From: Chryseotalea sp. WA131a
Lineage (GTDB): Bacteria; Bacteroidota; Bacteroidia; Cytophagales; Cyclobacteriaceae
Assembly: GCA_025370075.1 (NCBI GenBank)
Contig: CP073016.1
Span: 4,656,361 to 4,720,360 of the forward strand
Direction of reading: 5' to 3'
DNA length: 64,000 nucleotides
Within the stretch, counting starts at the first letter, position 1. Every line of letters starts with the position of its first letter. The notes beneath the pieces are model-generated. The model did no database searches, was not told the DNA's origin, and saw nothing but the letters and a program-made list of their open reading frames with translations. Below, piece after piece: positions 16,401-24,343 of this stretch. The position numbers and the translations under genes were made by a program.

Positions 16401-19400
16401 TTATACGCGGTGCCTGGTTCCTAACCCCGATACCGGTTGAGTAAGTGCATTCACCGCAAGGTTATCAAAGCCACTAACTCGGGTAACAAAGTTATCTTTC
16501 GATATATCAAGGCGATAGTTATCAGCACCTGTGGTAGCAATCCAGTTTACTGTCAACTGATTTTGTCCGACCAAACTAGCAGTAGGTGTCTCCGGTTTTC
16601 CTGGTACTGTGATTTTCGATCCCGAGTTGGAGGCGTTTACGGTTGTAAGGTAATTAGTTAATATGCCCGCTCCATTGAAAGAGAATACTTGATAGAAATA
16701 AGTTGTGCCAGCCAGCAATCCGTTATCGACAAAAGAGGTTGCTGTACCAATATAGGCCACCACTCCATCGCCAATCACATCTAACAAAGCATACGATTGG
16801 CCATCACTAGGTAAACCCGTAGCTGCAATGCCTGCTTTTCTAATTATCAAGTAACCTGCTGGGGCTGGACTCGCTGCCGTAAAGTTGATCGCTAATGAAT
16901 TCATGGTGGGATTTGAAAATACTAACGCACTCGCTTGCGTGGTCGGCTCGGCTGTAAAAGTGAATTTACTTCCCGCCAACGGAGAAATAATATTATAACT
17001 TATCTGCGCACCGTTCTGATTATAAGAGAAGACTCGATAGAAATATTCAGTGCTCGCGGCAAGGCCACTGTTACTAATTCCGGAAGTACTCGTGCCAACA
17101 GAAACTATCTCTCCACCAGTTTGTGTGCCGATGGAATAGCTCACATTGTTTTGTGGAATAAACGTGGGACTTGCCCCGCTACTTCTAACCACCACATAAC
17201 CAGAAACGCCTGCTGCGGCAGTGAACCCAACTGTCATAGCCGAAGAGGTTACGGCATTGAATGTGATATTAGTTGGTTGGACAGTAGGTGCTACCAGCAG
17301 TGTCAATTGATCTCCCGTTAAAGGCGATGTGCTTCGGTAGTTAATAGTTGCTCCACTTCCATTAAAAGCATAGATGGCATAGTAATAGCGCGTATTGGTG
17401 CTTAGCCCTGTTTCTGCAAATAAATTGCCCGCACCGATAAACGAAATGAATTCACTTCCCTGTATGCCTACAGAATAAGTTGTTCCATCAACTGGAACAA
17501 ATACCGGAGTGACTGACGTAGACCGAACGGCTAGGTAACCCGAAGGTGAACCCGTGGCAGCGGTATATGAAACGGTGAATCCAGTAGCAGCGAGCGAAGA
17601 GAAAGTAATAGAAGTTGGTTGGGCAGCTGGCTCTGCTGCTAGCGTAGATCGGCTTCCTTCGAGCGGAGAAATAACATTATAACTGATCTGTGCACCATTC
17701 TGATTGTAAGCGTAAACGCGATAGAAATATTCAGTACTCGCGGCAAGGCCACTGTTACTAATTCCTGAAGTGCTCGTCCCAACAGAAACTATCTCTCCAC
17801 CAGTTTGTGTGCCGATGGTGTAGCTCACATTATTTTGTGGAACAAACGTGGGACTTGCCCCGCTACTTCTAACCACCACATAACCAGAAACGCCTACTGC
17901 GGCAGTGAACCCAACGGACATAGCCGAAGAGGTTACTGCATTGAATGTGATATTAGTTGGTTGCACAGTAGGTGCTACGAGCAGTGTCAATTGATCGCCC
18001 GTTAAAGGAGATGTGCTTCGGTAGTTAATGGTGGCTCCGCTTCCATTAAAAGCATAGATGGCATAGTAGTAGCGCGTATTGGTGCTTAACCCTGTTTCTG
18101 CAAATAAATTGCCCGCACCGATAAACGAAATGAATTCACTTCCCTGTGTGCCTACAGAATAGGTTGTTCCATCAACTGGCACAAATACCGGAGTGACTGA
18201 CGTAGACCGAACGGCTAGGTAACCTGAAGGTGAATCCGTGGCGGCCGTATATGAAACGGTAAACCCAGTGGCAGCGAGCGAAGAGAAAGTTATAGAAGTT
18301 GGTTGGGTAGCTGGCTCTGCTGCCAGCGTAGATCGGCTTCCCTCGAGCGGGGCGACCGACTGATAACTGATCTGCGAACCAAGTTGGTTGTAGGCAAACA
18401 CATCGTAGAAGTAAGTAGTGTTTGCCAGTAATGAGTTATCAATGAAATTTAATGAAGAGCCAACATATGCAACCGTGCCATCCAAAAGAACTTGTCCTGT
18501 GGTGTAGAGGGTATTTGGCTGCGGAGCAAAAGTAGAGCTGAGACTGGGCTTTCTCACTACCAAATAACCCGAAGGAGACCCAGTTGCTGCGGTGAATGCT
18601 ACCGAAATTGAACTTGCCGTTACGTTACTAAATAGCAACCCTGTAGGTGCCGATGCGGGCGGTGAGATTTGTGTTAGCTGACTTCCTTGCAGGGGAGTAG
18701 TCACCCGATAATTTAGTGAAGTACCACTGCCATTGTAGGCATACACGGCATAAAAGTAGGTGGTGTTTTGTGTAAGGCCTGTTTGCGGAAAAGTAGTGGC
18801 TGCGCCATTGTAAACAACCGCATCGGTACCAACTGTGGTGGTGTACGCAGTGCCGTCTACTGGTGTAGATGTAGGTGCAGAACCTACCTTGCGAAGCACC
18901 AGATAGCCAGTTGGGCTACCCGTTGCTGCTGTATAGCTCACCGTAAAACCAACATCCGTAACAGAAGCAAATTGCAAATTGGTGGGCTGCGCGGTTGGTT
19001 CTAGTGCTACTGTTCGCACATTGCTTTGTAGTGGCGAGGTGGTCAAATAAGAAATAGAAGTGCTCACCTGATTGTAGGCAAACACCCTATAAAAATACTG
19101 TGTGTCTGGCGTAAGGCCTGTTTCATTGAATAAAAACGTTGTGCCACTGTAGGCCACCACACCATCGCCTATATCTTGACCGAGTGTGTAACTGGTATTG
19201 TTGGTTGGGGTAAATGTAGATGCCGAACCAACCTTTCGAACTACCAAATACCCCGTGGGTGCAGTAGAAGGGGCTGTGAAAAAAGCCGTGAGCGAGGTGG
19301 ATGTAACAGAACTAAACAAGAAGTTAGTTGGCTGTGCCGATGGTGGCGTTGCCAACGTGGTGAGGTTTTCTGTATTTGATTCCACAGAAGTGCAACTGGC

Positions 19401-20189
19401 AACGGCCCGCACGCGGTATTGATACGTGGTTGCTTGTGCCAGACCTGTGACTACTGAACTCAGTGCGGGTGCTGTAACCACTTTGCTATTGTAGCCACTC
19501 ACAAACGTGTTAAAATTATCCGCACTTACATCCAATCTATAGCCGATGGAACCAGGCACATCGGCCCAACTGGCCGTAAAGCCAGAGGAAGTTACGCTGG
19601 CAGCGGCATTGATGGTGGTGGTAGGATGATTACACTTTGAAAAACTTTTAATGGCCACCACACTCCAATTGTTGTTGGCATCACGAGCGCGGAAGGTGAT
19701 GGTGTGATTGCCTTCTGCAATAGCTGTTACCGGAACGGGCACACTCAGATCAGGAATCGAAACCCCGGGCGTTATGGCAACATTAGTACCCGCACCATAA
19801 CCGGGATCAGCATCAATAAAGTATTCCAACTTATTGATGTTGGGCACAGGTGGCAACGGCAGTGAACTTAATTTGTAAAAAGGCCGTGAATAGGCTGCAC
19901 TCCAATTGTTGTTGGCATCTTTTGCTCGTACAAAAAGCGTGTGAAAGCCATCACTTTGCGCGGCAATATTTATGGGAAAAGTAAAGTTGGTGATAGCCGT
20001 GGCGGGCGTAATGGCAACTGAAGTACCGCTTCCATAGCCAGGATCAGTATCAAAAAAGTATTCTACTACCGTTATGTTTTGGGCGGTAACAGTGAAAAAA
20101 TTTAACATGAGTAGCAATAGCATGATATGCTTCGCAAGCCAGCGATAATCGGCAACCAAATTTTTGTTTATCTTTGAAAATAATTTCAT
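16401..20189 (-). CDS. Very large FN3-repeat surface protein, 5' part
   Basis: 1262 codons, start ATG at 20189. It has a signal peptide (about residues 18-37, ending VTAQ), then two copies of a domain beginning VEYFFDTDPGYG / LEYFIDADPGYG with RAKDANNNWS, then a string of FN3-like domains of about 110 residues. Several domains pair into near-identical 228-residue modules. The frame ends abnormally at GTRHRV just where FN3 motifs would continue (expected SGLEPGTAYKFKVRAVN), because of one extra base near 16420. Joined to the next frame it gives about 2008 residues. It is probably an adhesin or matrix protein. It shares a divergent 75-bp region with the first PIN module. Confidence 0.8.
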   Translation of the reverse strand: MKLFSKINKNLVADYRWLAKHIMLLLLMLNFFTVTAQNITVVEYFFDTDPGYGSGTSVAITPATAITNFTFPINIAAQSDGFHTLFVRAKDANNNWSAAYSRPFYKLSSLPLPPVPNINKLEYFIDADPGYGAGTNVAITPGVSIPDLSVPVPVTAIAEGNHTITFRARDANNNWSVVAIKSFSKCNHPTTTINAAASVTSSGFTASWADVPGSIGYRLDVSADNFNTFVSGYNSKVVTAPALSSVVTGLAQATTYQYRVRAVASCTSVESNTENLTTLATPPSAQPTNFLFSSVTSTSLTAFFTAPSTAPTGYLVVRKVGSASTFTPTNNTSYTLGQDIGDGVVAYSGTTFLFNETGLTPDTQYFYRVFAYNQVSTSISYLTTSPLQSNVRTVALEPTAQPTNLQFASVTDVGFTVSYTAATGSPTGYLVLRKVGSAPTSTPVDGTAYTTTVGTDAVVYNGAATTFPQTGLTQNTTYFYAVYAYNGSGTSLNYRVTTPLQGSQLTQISPPASAPTGLLFSNVTASSISVAFTAATGSPSGYLVVRKPSLSSTFAPQPNTLYTTGQVLLDGTVAYVGSSLNFIDNSLLANTTYFYDVFAYNQLGSQISYQSVAPLEGSRSTLAAEPATQPTSITFSSLAATGFTVSYTAATDSPSGYLAVRSTSVTPVFVPVDGTTYSVGTQGSEFISFIGAGNLFAETGLSTNTRYYYAIYAFNGSGATINYRSTSPLTGDQLTLLVAPTVQPTNITFNAVTSSAMSVGFTAAVGVSGYVVVRSSGASPTFVPQNNVSYTIGTQTGGEIVSVGTSTSGISNSGLAASTEYFYRVYAYNQNGAQISYNVISPLEGSRSTLAAEPAAQPTSITFSSLAATGFTVSYTAATGSPSGYLAVRSTSVTPVFVPVDGTTYSVGIQGSEFISFIGAGNLFAETGLSTNTRYYYAIYAFNGSGATINYRSTSPLTGDQLTLLVAPTVQPTNITFNAVTSSAMTVGFTAAAGVSGYVVVRSSGASPTFIPQNNVSYSIGTQTGGEIVSVGTSTSGISNSGLAASTEYFYRVFSYNQNGAQISYNIISPLAGSKFTFTAEPTTQASALVFSNPTMNSLAINFTAASPAPAGYLIIRKAGIAATGLPSDGQSYALLDVIGDGVVAYIGTATSFVDNGLLAGTTYFYQVFSFNGAGILTNYLTTVNASNSGSKITVPGKPETPTASLVGQNQLTVNWIATTGADNYRLDISKDNFVTRVSGFDNLAVNALTQPVSGLGTRHRV
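16980..17660. repeat. FN3 double-domain tandem repeat, copy 2 (684-bp period)
   Basis: Nearly the same sequence as 17664-18345 at an offset of 684 bp (228 codons). The match covers two successive FN3-like domains, including the GTSTSGISNSGLAASTEYFYRV and FAETGLSTNTRYYYAIYAFN segments. Differences are scattered single bases. Boundaries are approximate. Confidence 0.8.
17664..18345. repeat. FN3 double-domain tandem repeat, copy 1 (684-bp period)
   Basis: Partner of 16980-17660. High DNA identity, synonymous positions included, points to a recent tandem duplication or gene conversion rather than old domain repetition; other FN3 domains in the same gene are far more diverged. Confidence 0.8.
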
Positions 20190-20264
20190 ATCAGTACTTT
20201 ATGACCATTGTATTGAAAAGTGACGCTCCCTACCAAAGATGAATACCAAATAAACTTTAGCCCT

Positions 20265-20444
20265 ATGTCCATTATCCTGAAGGTGAATAGCAAAACAAAA
20301 TCTGAGGCTATTCAAAAGGCTCATCAAAAAGTGAACACCAAAAAGGCAAAAATCAATAAGACCATCGCTGACTTTTTTGGTGCTTTGCCTACCACATTTG
20401 AAGACGGACTGACTTACCAAAAGAAACAACGCAATGAATGGTAG
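20265..20444 (+). CDS. Putative antitoxin of a PIN-type toxin-antitoxin module (module 1)
   Basis: 59 residues from the ATG at 20265 (MSIILKVNSKTKSEAIQKAHQKV). It is small, lysine-rich and helical, with no recognised DNA-binding fold by eye. Its end overlaps the PIN-domain gene by 11 bp, the usual antitoxin-then-toxin order. Function is inferred from size, charge and coupling. A longer start is open at 20220 but would read through the probable leader. Confidence 0.65.
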   Translation: MSIILKVNSKTKSEAIQKAHQKVNTKKAKINKTIADFFGALPTTFEDGLTYQKKQRNEW

Positions 20445-20805
20445 GCAATACCTGGCCGATACGAATGCCTTTGTGTACTTGCTGCAAAAAAAGTCTTTTA
20501 TATTGCCCTTGCTCGATAGCGAATGGTTCTTTTCATTTATTACCGAAATTGAATTATTGGGCAAGCCTCGCCTACAAGCCGAAGAGTTGAAAACCCTAAA
20601 GCAACTCCTTAAAGTGGCAAAAAAGTTGACGCACGTAGAAGAGATAAATGAGAAGGCAATAGCCCTGCGCCAACGATATGCAATTAAAACACCCGATGCC
20701 CTTATTGCAGCCACTGCATGGCAATACAAAGTACCCTTGCTAACTGCCGACACGGGCTTCGCCAAAATAAAGGAGATCAACTTGTTCTTATTAGAATTCA
20801 AGTAG
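20434..20805 (+). CDS. PIN-domain toxin, VapC-like (module 1)
   Basis: 123 residues. PIN-domain acidic residues are visible: LADTNAFVYLL near the N-terminus, the FSFITEIELLG glutamate, TPDALIAATA and LTADTGF near the C-terminus. VapC-type toxins are Mg-dependent RNases, often cutting tRNA or rRNA. The frame overlaps the antitoxin gene by 11 bp. It ends 8 bp before the oppositely oriented beta-helix gene. Confidence 0.88.
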   Translation: MNGRQYLADTNAFVYLLQKKSFILPLLDSEWFFSFITEIELLGKPRLQAEELKTLKQLLKVAKKLTHVEEINEKAIALRQRYAIKTPDALIAATAWQYKVPLLTADTGFAKIKEINLFLLEFK

Positions 20806-20813
20806 CTAACCAG

Positions 20814-21899
20814 TTAATTATTGCTCTTCACACTTATAGTAACACTCAGTGGCACCGTATTACTTCCCGTTGCCGTGTTGTTCATGTTTACAATTGAAGG
20901 TATAGCAGGAATACCCGAAACAACATAGGGCGTTGGTCCACCATAGGCACCTACTTCTGTTCCACCACTACCAGCAGTCTTTAAAGGCGAGCCCGCTTTT
21001 ATTTGGTAGGCTTCATCATCACTTATGCCTGTTCCAGCTCCGATAAGTTGAGCCAATACATTATAATTATTTTGATTTCCTACCCCACCTGTAAATGTGT
21101 TCCCTGGAGCAAAATTGTAGCTAAATGTTGTATTGCTAAACGTCACACCTGCAGATTGAGTAAAAATATTATTTTCAAATATTGAATTTGAAAGAACAGC
21201 TTGGGAGCTAGTAAACACGTTATTTCTTACAATCCAATTTTGGATTTCTGGACTGCTGCCAGCATCAATACCTGTCAGGATATTATTATTAACAAATACG
21301 GACGAAATTGTAAATCCAGAAACAAGCCATTTTTTTGCTTCTATAGTTCCGGGTTGGGATAGGTAATTACCGTTTATTGTGATGTTCGATACATTTGTTG
21401 AAAAGTCGTTTTCCCAATTTCTATTTGAAATAGATAAGGTATATTGAATTCTACACCGCTCTATTTTTATATTACTAACACCATAAATTGAAACTCCCCT
21501 ATCGTCACCAAAATTATTGATTCTACCGATTAATTCTACGCCAGACAATATGCTTCCATCACTACCAGTAGAAAATATAATATATCCCATTGTAGAACTT
21601 CTTCTGTCTACTTTCAACTCTGTATTGGTATCTAGATAATATCCGTTACCGTAAATTTTTAAGGGTTTATCTACATAAAGGTCTCCATACGAAGTTACAC
21701 TCGGCTCTATAATCATAATATCATTGGCTGCTGCGGCATCGTGTGCAGCTTGTGCGGTGGCGTAAACATTTACGCCTGTAACCCCAAGGTTATTGTTTAC
21801 CCTGCGTATGGTTTGGGCGTACGTAGTATTAAGTAGCAAGACACAAGTAGTAAGACAAAAGAGGTGAGCTGTGAGATGTGAGATGCGGGTGGGTTTCAT
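20814..21899 (-). CDS. Exported right-handed beta-helix-like protein
   Basis: 361 residues with a signal peptide (ending TTYAQ at about residue 29). The body has short repeating strands typical of parallel beta-helices: ISLSN-like turns such as GVSNIKIERCRIQ, VSNITINGNYLS, WIVRNNVFTSS and SIFENNIFTQS. It ends without an obvious T9SS sorting domain. Related repeats occur in pectate-lyase-fold surface proteins, but no catalytic residues are evident, so binding or structural roles are equally likely. It sits between two PIN modules on the opposite strand. Confidence 0.7.
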   Translation of the reverse strand: MKPTRISHLTAHLFCLTTCVLLLNTTYAQTIRRVNNNLGVTGVNVYATAQAAHDAAAANDIMIIEPSVTSYGDLYVDKPLKIYGNGYYLDTNTELKVDRRSSTMGYIIFSTGSDGSILSGVELIGRINNFGDDRGVSIYGVSNIKIERCRIQYTLSISNRNWENDFSTNVSNITINGNYLSQPGTIEAKKWLVSGFTISSVFVNNNILTGIDAGSSPEIQNWIVRNNVFTSSQAVLSNSIFENNIFTQSAGVTFSNTTFSYNFAPGNTFTGGVGNQNNYNVLAQLIGAGTGISDDEAYQIKAGSPLKTAGSGGTEVGAYGGPTPYVVSGIPAIPSIVNMNNTATGSNTVPLSVTISVKSNN

Positions 21900-21933
21900 A
21901 ATGTTTTGTTGTTAGTTGGTCGTTGTTGGTTTT

Positions 21934-21997
21934 AAAGTCGGGAAGACAGTAAAGTTGGGAAGCCGGGAGCTTTCGGTCTTTCAGACTTTCCAGACTT
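21934..21997. repeat. Imperfect palindromic element, copy 1, upstream of PIN module 2
   Basis: AAAGTCGGGAAGACAG pairs imperfectly with CTTTCGGTCTTTCAGACTTT. The same sequence family occurs at 22774-22851, also directly ahead of a PIN module. The arms contain the repeated words AGTCGGGAAG and CTTTCCAGACTT. Confidence 0.7.
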
Positions 21998-22021
21998 GTA
22001 TTCTTGTATTGGCAAGTTTCC

Positions 22022-22029
22022 TATCTTTG
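22022..22029 (+). promoter_or_regulatory. -7 promoter element of PIN module 2
   Basis: TATCTTTG matches TAnnTTTG exactly and ends 25 bp before the ATG at 22055. A TTG at 21996-21998 lies 23 bp upstream, a little further than usual for -33. Confidence 0.55.
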
Positions 22030-22054
22030 CTATTGAACTATAAGAACAAAGATT

Positions 22055-22285
22055 ATGGAACGGATAGTAATCGAAGTATCGCCCAATGTGGCCCGCGCTT
22101 GGCGCGATATGCCAGCGAACGAAAAAGAACAGGTGGGCAACGAATTGAGTGTGAGTATCGGGCAAAAGTATTTTAAAGAATCGAAAGGAGAGTTCCTTGC
22201 ATTTATTGATGACCTGCAGAAGCGAATGGCCGCTCGAGGGCTTACGCAAGAAAAGCTGGACGAGATTTTGAATGATGAAGCGTAA
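22055..22285 (+). CDS. Putative antitoxin (module 2)
   Basis: 76 residues, MERIVIEVSPNVARAWRDMPANEKEQVGNELSV at the start, ending LTQEKLDEILNDEA. It is acidic and helical, like antitoxins paired with COG1569-type PIN proteins. It overlaps the toxin start by 14 bp. Its promoter and upstream palindrome resemble those of module 3. Antitoxin function is inferred from the arrangement. Confidence 0.72.
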   Translation: MERIVIEVSPNVARAWRDMPANEKEQVGNELSVSIGQKYFKESKGEFLAFIDDLQKRMAARGLTQEKLDEILNDEA

Positions 22286-22685
22286 TTTTTTTGTTTTTGA
22301 TACCAATGCCCTCATCAGCGCATTTTTGGTCAAAAACTCCACAAGTGACAAGGCGTTCCGAAAAGCTATCGAGCGAGGAGCGTTAGCTATTTCAGAGGCT
22401 GCTATTACCGAATTTCTAGAGGTACTTTGGCGACCAAAATTTGATGCGTATTTTACACCCGAAGAAAGAATTGAAATAATAAAGGAAGTCGAGCGATATG
22501 CAGTCACATTTTCTGCCTCTGAGCACATAAACGCCAGCACCGACCCAGACGATAACCTATTCTTAGAACTTGCCCTGGCTGCCAATGCCGATTGTATCAT
22601 TTCGGGTGACCCGCATTTGCGCACGCTCCATCCGTTCAGGGGCATACCCATATACTCCGCGTCTGATTTTTTAAGGCTATTTTGA
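22272..22685 (+). CDS. PIN-domain toxin of the COG1569 type (module 2)
   Basis: 137 residues. The motifs FVFDTNALISAFL, the EFLEVLWRPKF segment and STDPDDNLFLELALAANADCIISGDPHL are characteristic of this putative toxin family, with the acidic PIN residues in place. Two adjacent ATG codons (22272 and 22275) could serve as start; both overlap the antitoxin. The predicted activity is RNA cleavage. Confidence 0.88.
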   Translation: MMKRNFFVFDTNALISAFLVKNSTSDKAFRKAIERGALAISEAAITEFLEVLWRPKFDAYFTPEERIEIIKEVERYAVTFSASEHINASTDPDDNLFLELALAANADCIISGDPHLRTLHPFRGIPIYSASDFLRLF

Positions 22686-22773
22686 ATTTGTTTCACTTTC
22701 CAATTTTTGATATTTGTTGCTCGTTGTTAGTTGTTCGTAACCGCGAGGCACGAAGCAGTCTGTGTCGTTGAGG

Positions 22774-22851
22774 AGTCCGAAAGTCGGAAAGTCGGGAAGA
22801 CAGGATCTTCCGGTCTTTCCTGACTTTCTGACTTCCAAACTTTCCCAACTT
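22774..22851. repeat. Imperfect palindromic element, copy 2, upstream of PIN module 3
   Basis: GTCGGAAAGTCGGGAAGAC and GTCTTTCCTGACTTTCTGAC form a near-perfect 19-20 bp stem around an 11-base loop AGGATCTTCCG. Homologous to 21934-21997. It is followed by ACTTGTATTC and then the module-3 promoter, in the same order as copy 1. Confidence 0.75.
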
Positions 22852-22884
22852 GTATTCCTGTTTTCATATTGGAACGGGGTTTGT

Positions 22885-22892
22885 TATCTTTG
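22885..22892 (+). promoter_or_regulatory. -7 promoter element of PIN module 3
   Basis: TATCTTTG, identical to the element of module 2, ends 19 bp before the ATG at 22912. No good -33 is seen at standard spacing. Confidence 0.5.
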
Positions 22893-22911
22893 AAATATAA
22901 AATTGACAATT

Positions 22912-23136
22912 ATGTATCGCGCCATTATCACCCCAACAGAAACAAGCCTCACCATTGAGTTGCCTCAAGACCTTGTAGGGAAGCCCATTGAAGTGCTTGC
23001 CTTTGACATCCAAACAAGTGGAAAATTGGAGGCCAGAAAAAAGCCATCTGCCAAAGAAATAAATCAGTTTTATGCCGCATACCAGGTTGATATGAGTGGG
23101 TATAAGTTTAACCGCGATGAGGCCAATGAAAGATAA
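22912..23136 (+). CDS. Putative antitoxin (module 3)
   Basis: 74 residues from the ATG at 22912: MYRAIITPTETSLTIELPQDLVGKPIEVLAF. The N-terminal beta pattern resembles small antitoxins of Bacteroidota PIN pairs, and the C-terminal half is charged (KKPSAKEINQFYAAYQVD). It overlaps the toxin gene. A TTG at 22903 would add three residues and is less likely. Function is inferred from the pairing. Confidence 0.7.
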   Translation: MYRAIITPTETSLTIELPQDLVGKPIEVLAFDIQTSGKLEARKKPSAKEINQFYAAYQVDMSGYKFNRDEANER

Positions 23137-23536
23137 GCCCACGTTTCTCGATAGTAATGTTTGTTTGTATTTGCTTGGTGAAGATTCGCCCAAAAAATTT
23201 ACTGCCGAAAAATTGTTGGCACTTCCCGAAATAGTAATAAGCACGCAGGTAATTAGTGAAAATATCAATGTAGGGATCAAAAAATTTAAATTCTCAGACG
23301 AGAAAATAGCTAACCACATCAACTTCTTGATTAGAAACTGTGATGTGGTAACTATTTCGGTTGAATTACAAATGAAAGCCATTGAGATACATTTTAGTTA
23401 TCATTTTTCTTTTTATGATTCGCTAATCATAGCCGCTGCTTTACAGTCCAATTGCGCCACGTTATACTCAGAAGACTTGCAGCATGGCCAAGCGATAGAA
23501 GGCAAACTCAACATTGTCAATCCGTTTATCATCTAA
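23126..23536 (+). CDS. PIN-domain toxin (module 3)
   Basis: 136 residues from the ATG at 23126 (MKDKPTFLDSNVCLYLL); an ATG at 23117 is possible. It carries PIN motifs: the N-terminal LDSNV aspartate, the STQVISENINVG glutamate, FSFYDSLIIAAAL and the YSEDLQHG end. It overlaps the antitoxin by 11 bp. It abuts the oppositely oriented gene at 23537 with no spacer. Predicted ribonuclease toxin. Confidence 0.85.
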   Translation: MKDKPTFLDSNVCLYLLGEDSPKKFTAEKLLALPEIVISTQVISENINVGIKKFKFSDEKIANHINFLIRNCDVVTISVELQMKAIEIHFSYHFSFYDSLIIAAALQSNCATLYSEDLQHGQAIEGKLNIVNPFII

Positions 23537-24343
23537 CTAATTTTCTTTTGGTGTTGGAGGGTCAATAATATCGTTGTTGGTAGTTGTGCCACCTAGTGTT
23601 GTGGCCACTGCTCCAATGCCCACTAGCGGTATTATTTTTATCAATAAGGGTGTTTTGCGTTTTATTCTAAATTTATCAGTCCAGAGAACATCGTCTTTGT
23701 TTTTGGCATCGCTCACTTTTAGTTTGTAGTTACTGCCCGGCCGCACATTGGCATCAAACTTTAGGGTGTATTGGCCTACATTGGCAATGTTGGGGAAGGT
23801 GGTAATCTTCTTTTCGCCTCTGTAAAGATCAAAATTGAGCACGCTGTTGCCGCGGCCACCCGTCCACGTAATTTTATAATCGCGCTGCCGTTTAAATTTC
23901 TTGTAGTCGTCAAAGCCATCCAACTTCACAAAGGGAATGTAGATTTTACCTCGCACTTCCAAACTTAAATCGCCTGTAAATTCAGCCCCAAGTTCTTCTT
24001 TAGCGCGCCACACTATTTTTCGGTTACCACCCGGTTTTACCTCAAGACCCAAATCGCCCGAGATTTTGGTGAGCGGGTTGATAAAGTTATCCAATGAGTT
24101 GTAGACGTTAATAGTATAAGTGCGGTTGGTAATAGAATCCAACAGATCGTAATAAACTATCAGATTGTCGCCTTGGCGTTCGGCTTTGGTAATGTTAAAC
24201 AATTGGGCAAGAGCCGAAGAGCCTGTTAACAACGAAAAAATTAAAAGCAATGCTAAACCTCCAAGCTCGCGCTCGCTTTGCCTGATCGTTCTTGGAGGTT
24301 TTTCTTGAGTGTAATTGAGTTTTGTTTGCATTTCGTGATTCAT
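23537..24343 (-). CDS. Exported protein with a Kre9/KNH-like Ig domain
   Basis: 268 residues from the ATG at 24343, or 264 from 24331. The N-terminal portion has an inserted-looking charged stretch (PPRTIRQSERELGG) ahead of the hydrophobic signal core ALLLIFSLLTG. The mature part has a beta-rich region (DNLIVYYDLLDS) and an Ig-like domain with YKITWTGGRGNSVLNFDLYRG, followed by a hydrophobic helix (LIKIIPLVGIGAVATTLGG) and a short tail. Similar proteins often lie near caspase-like genes in Bacteroidota. The role is unknown; a cell-envelope location is inferred. Confidence 0.65.
   Translation of the reverse strand: MNHEMQTKLNYTQEKPPRTIRQSERELGGLALLLIFSLLTGSSALAQLFNITKAERQGDNLIVYYDLLDSITNRTYTINVYNSLDNFINPLTKISGDLGLEVKPGGNRKIVWRAKEELGAEFTGDLSLEVRGKIYIPFVKLDGFDDYKKFKRQRDYKITWTGGRGNSVLNFDLYRGEKKITTFPNIANVGQYTLKFDANVRPGSNYKLKVSDAKNKDDVLWTDKFRIKRKTPLLIKIIPLVGIGAVATTLGGTTTNNDIIDPPTPKEN
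24257..24300. repeat. Inverted repeat inside the signal-peptide region of the 23537 gene
   Basis: AACCTCCAAG and CTTGGAGGTT form a perfect 10-bp stem about 24 bp apart, within coding sequence for PPRTIRQSERELGG. It looks like a small palindromic insertion that kept the reading frame. Confidence 0.6.

Noticed and set aside
21932..22696. 254-codon minus-strand frame opposite PIN module 2
   Set aside because: Shadow of the plus-strand antitoxin and toxin genes, and it runs through the palindrome; no protein family features.
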